A stretch of DNA of 31,916 nt from Intrasporangiaceae bacterium (GTDB lineage Bacteria > Actinomycetota > Actinomycetes > Actinomycetales > Dermatophilaceae): the NCBI GenBank assembly GCA_012518475.1, contig JAAYSB010000285.1:1-31916 (forward strand), written 5' to 3'. Made by a program: the position numbers and the translations under genes. The notes beneath the pieces were generated by a model. It was not told the DNA's origin, did not search any database, and saw nothing but the letters and a program-made list of their open reading frames with translations. Position 1 is the first letter of the stretch. Every line of letters begins with the position of its first letter. Shown in pieces: positions 31,757-31,916 of the stretch.

Positions 31757-31865
31757 CTCGCTCCCCGCAAGGGTCGCAGCGACCGACGCACCAGCCTCTC
31801 CCCCCCGGGGCTTGGCGCGTCGACGGCCCCGGTTGTCCCCCCGACCGGGGCCGTCCCCTTTCCTG
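31757..31865 (+). ncRNA. 6C small RNA (two C-rich-loop hairpins)
   Basis: Two adjacent hairpins form the 6C pattern. The first (31785-31821) has stem GACGC/GCGTC plus an inner helix and a loop with seven consecutive C (31800-31806). The second (31822-31855) has a perfect 12-bp stem GACGGCCCCGGT/ACCGGGGCCGTC and a loop with six consecutive C (31837-31842), followed by CCCCTTTCCT as a terminator-like tail. The 6C RNA is conserved in actinobacteria, and the M. tuberculosis copy (B11) lies at Rv3660c-Rv3661, which the synteny of this window predicts at this place. The C-rich loops are thought to pair with G-rich mRNA sites. Ends are estimates; the 5' end is from the putative promoter. Confidence 0.88.
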
Positions 31866-31916
31866 GCTCCTTCGACTCGACCTCGTGGGTTGAGTGGGTG
31901 GGATAGCGACCTCGAC

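Noticed and set aside
31607..31906. 99-codon open frame at the right end
   Set aside because: It runs through both hairpins of the 6C RNA and has no recognisable content.

Overview
The window is about 32 kb of GC-rich DNA (about 70% by eye) from an actinobacterium. The evidence is a WhiB regulator, a Crp/GlxR-type regulator, a 6C small RNA, and a gene order that, from memory, follows the Mycobacterium tuberculosis interval Rv3683 down to Rv3660 with every strand flipped. A relative of Janibacter or Knoellia (Micrococcales) is a guess; the sequence does not settle it.

Layout. 1-1120: the 5' part of a DUF3048 lipoprotein gene and tRNA-Pro(CGG). 1120-14102 is the conserved block: metallophosphoesterase, YqeY, class A penicillin-binding protein with PASTA domain (PonA2-like), WhiB4-like regulator, two ArsA/Get3-like ATPases, DUF4177, RidA, Nudix, metallo-beta-lactamase fold protein, Crp, endonuclease III, CoA-type Nudix, an EphE-like hydrolase and a holin-X membrane protein. 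Compared with my memory of M. tuberculosis, the TlpA-like gene (Rv3673c), MarP (Rv3671c) and the protease Rv3668c are absent. 14374-20077 is a complete, translationally coupled Mrp Na+/H+ antiporter operon (fused AB, then C, D, E, F, G) lying between the holin-X gene and acs. 20249-22198 is acetyl-CoA synthetase. 22337-24988 is an operon of a small acidic membrane protein, a histidine kinase and an OmpR-type regulator. 25148-26481 holds a thioesterase and a universal stress protein. 26498-30526 is a LytS/LytTR two-component system followed by a DUF485-like protein and a sodium:solute symporter. 30646-31530 is a Fic-fold protein with a broken catalytic motif. The window ends with a 6C small RNA at about 31757-31865.

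How it fits together. The first half mixes envelope functions (PonA2-like PBP, phosphoesterase, Get3-like ATPases), redox and cAMP-type regulation (WhiB4, Crp) and housekeeping repair or clean-up (Nth, Nudix, RidA). The second half is ion and carbon physiology: Mrp for Na+/pH homeostasis, and Acs with a sensor-controlled SSS symporter probably serving acetate, pyruvate or a similar small acid.

Most unusual points. (1) The small acidic membrane protein ends in an octapeptide repeat whose 24-bp DNA units also supply, in another frame, repeated ribosome-binding sites and ATG codons for the downstream kinase. (2) Two enzyme-fold proteins have lost key catalytic residues: the EphE-like hydrolase and the Fic-like protein. 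(3) Palindromes sharing GGTATGCGG lie on either side of the inserted mrp operon, and a 19-bp near-perfect palindrome lies in its promoter region. (4) The 6C RNA is present at the synteny-predicted place. All assignments come from reading the sequence; no database search was run.
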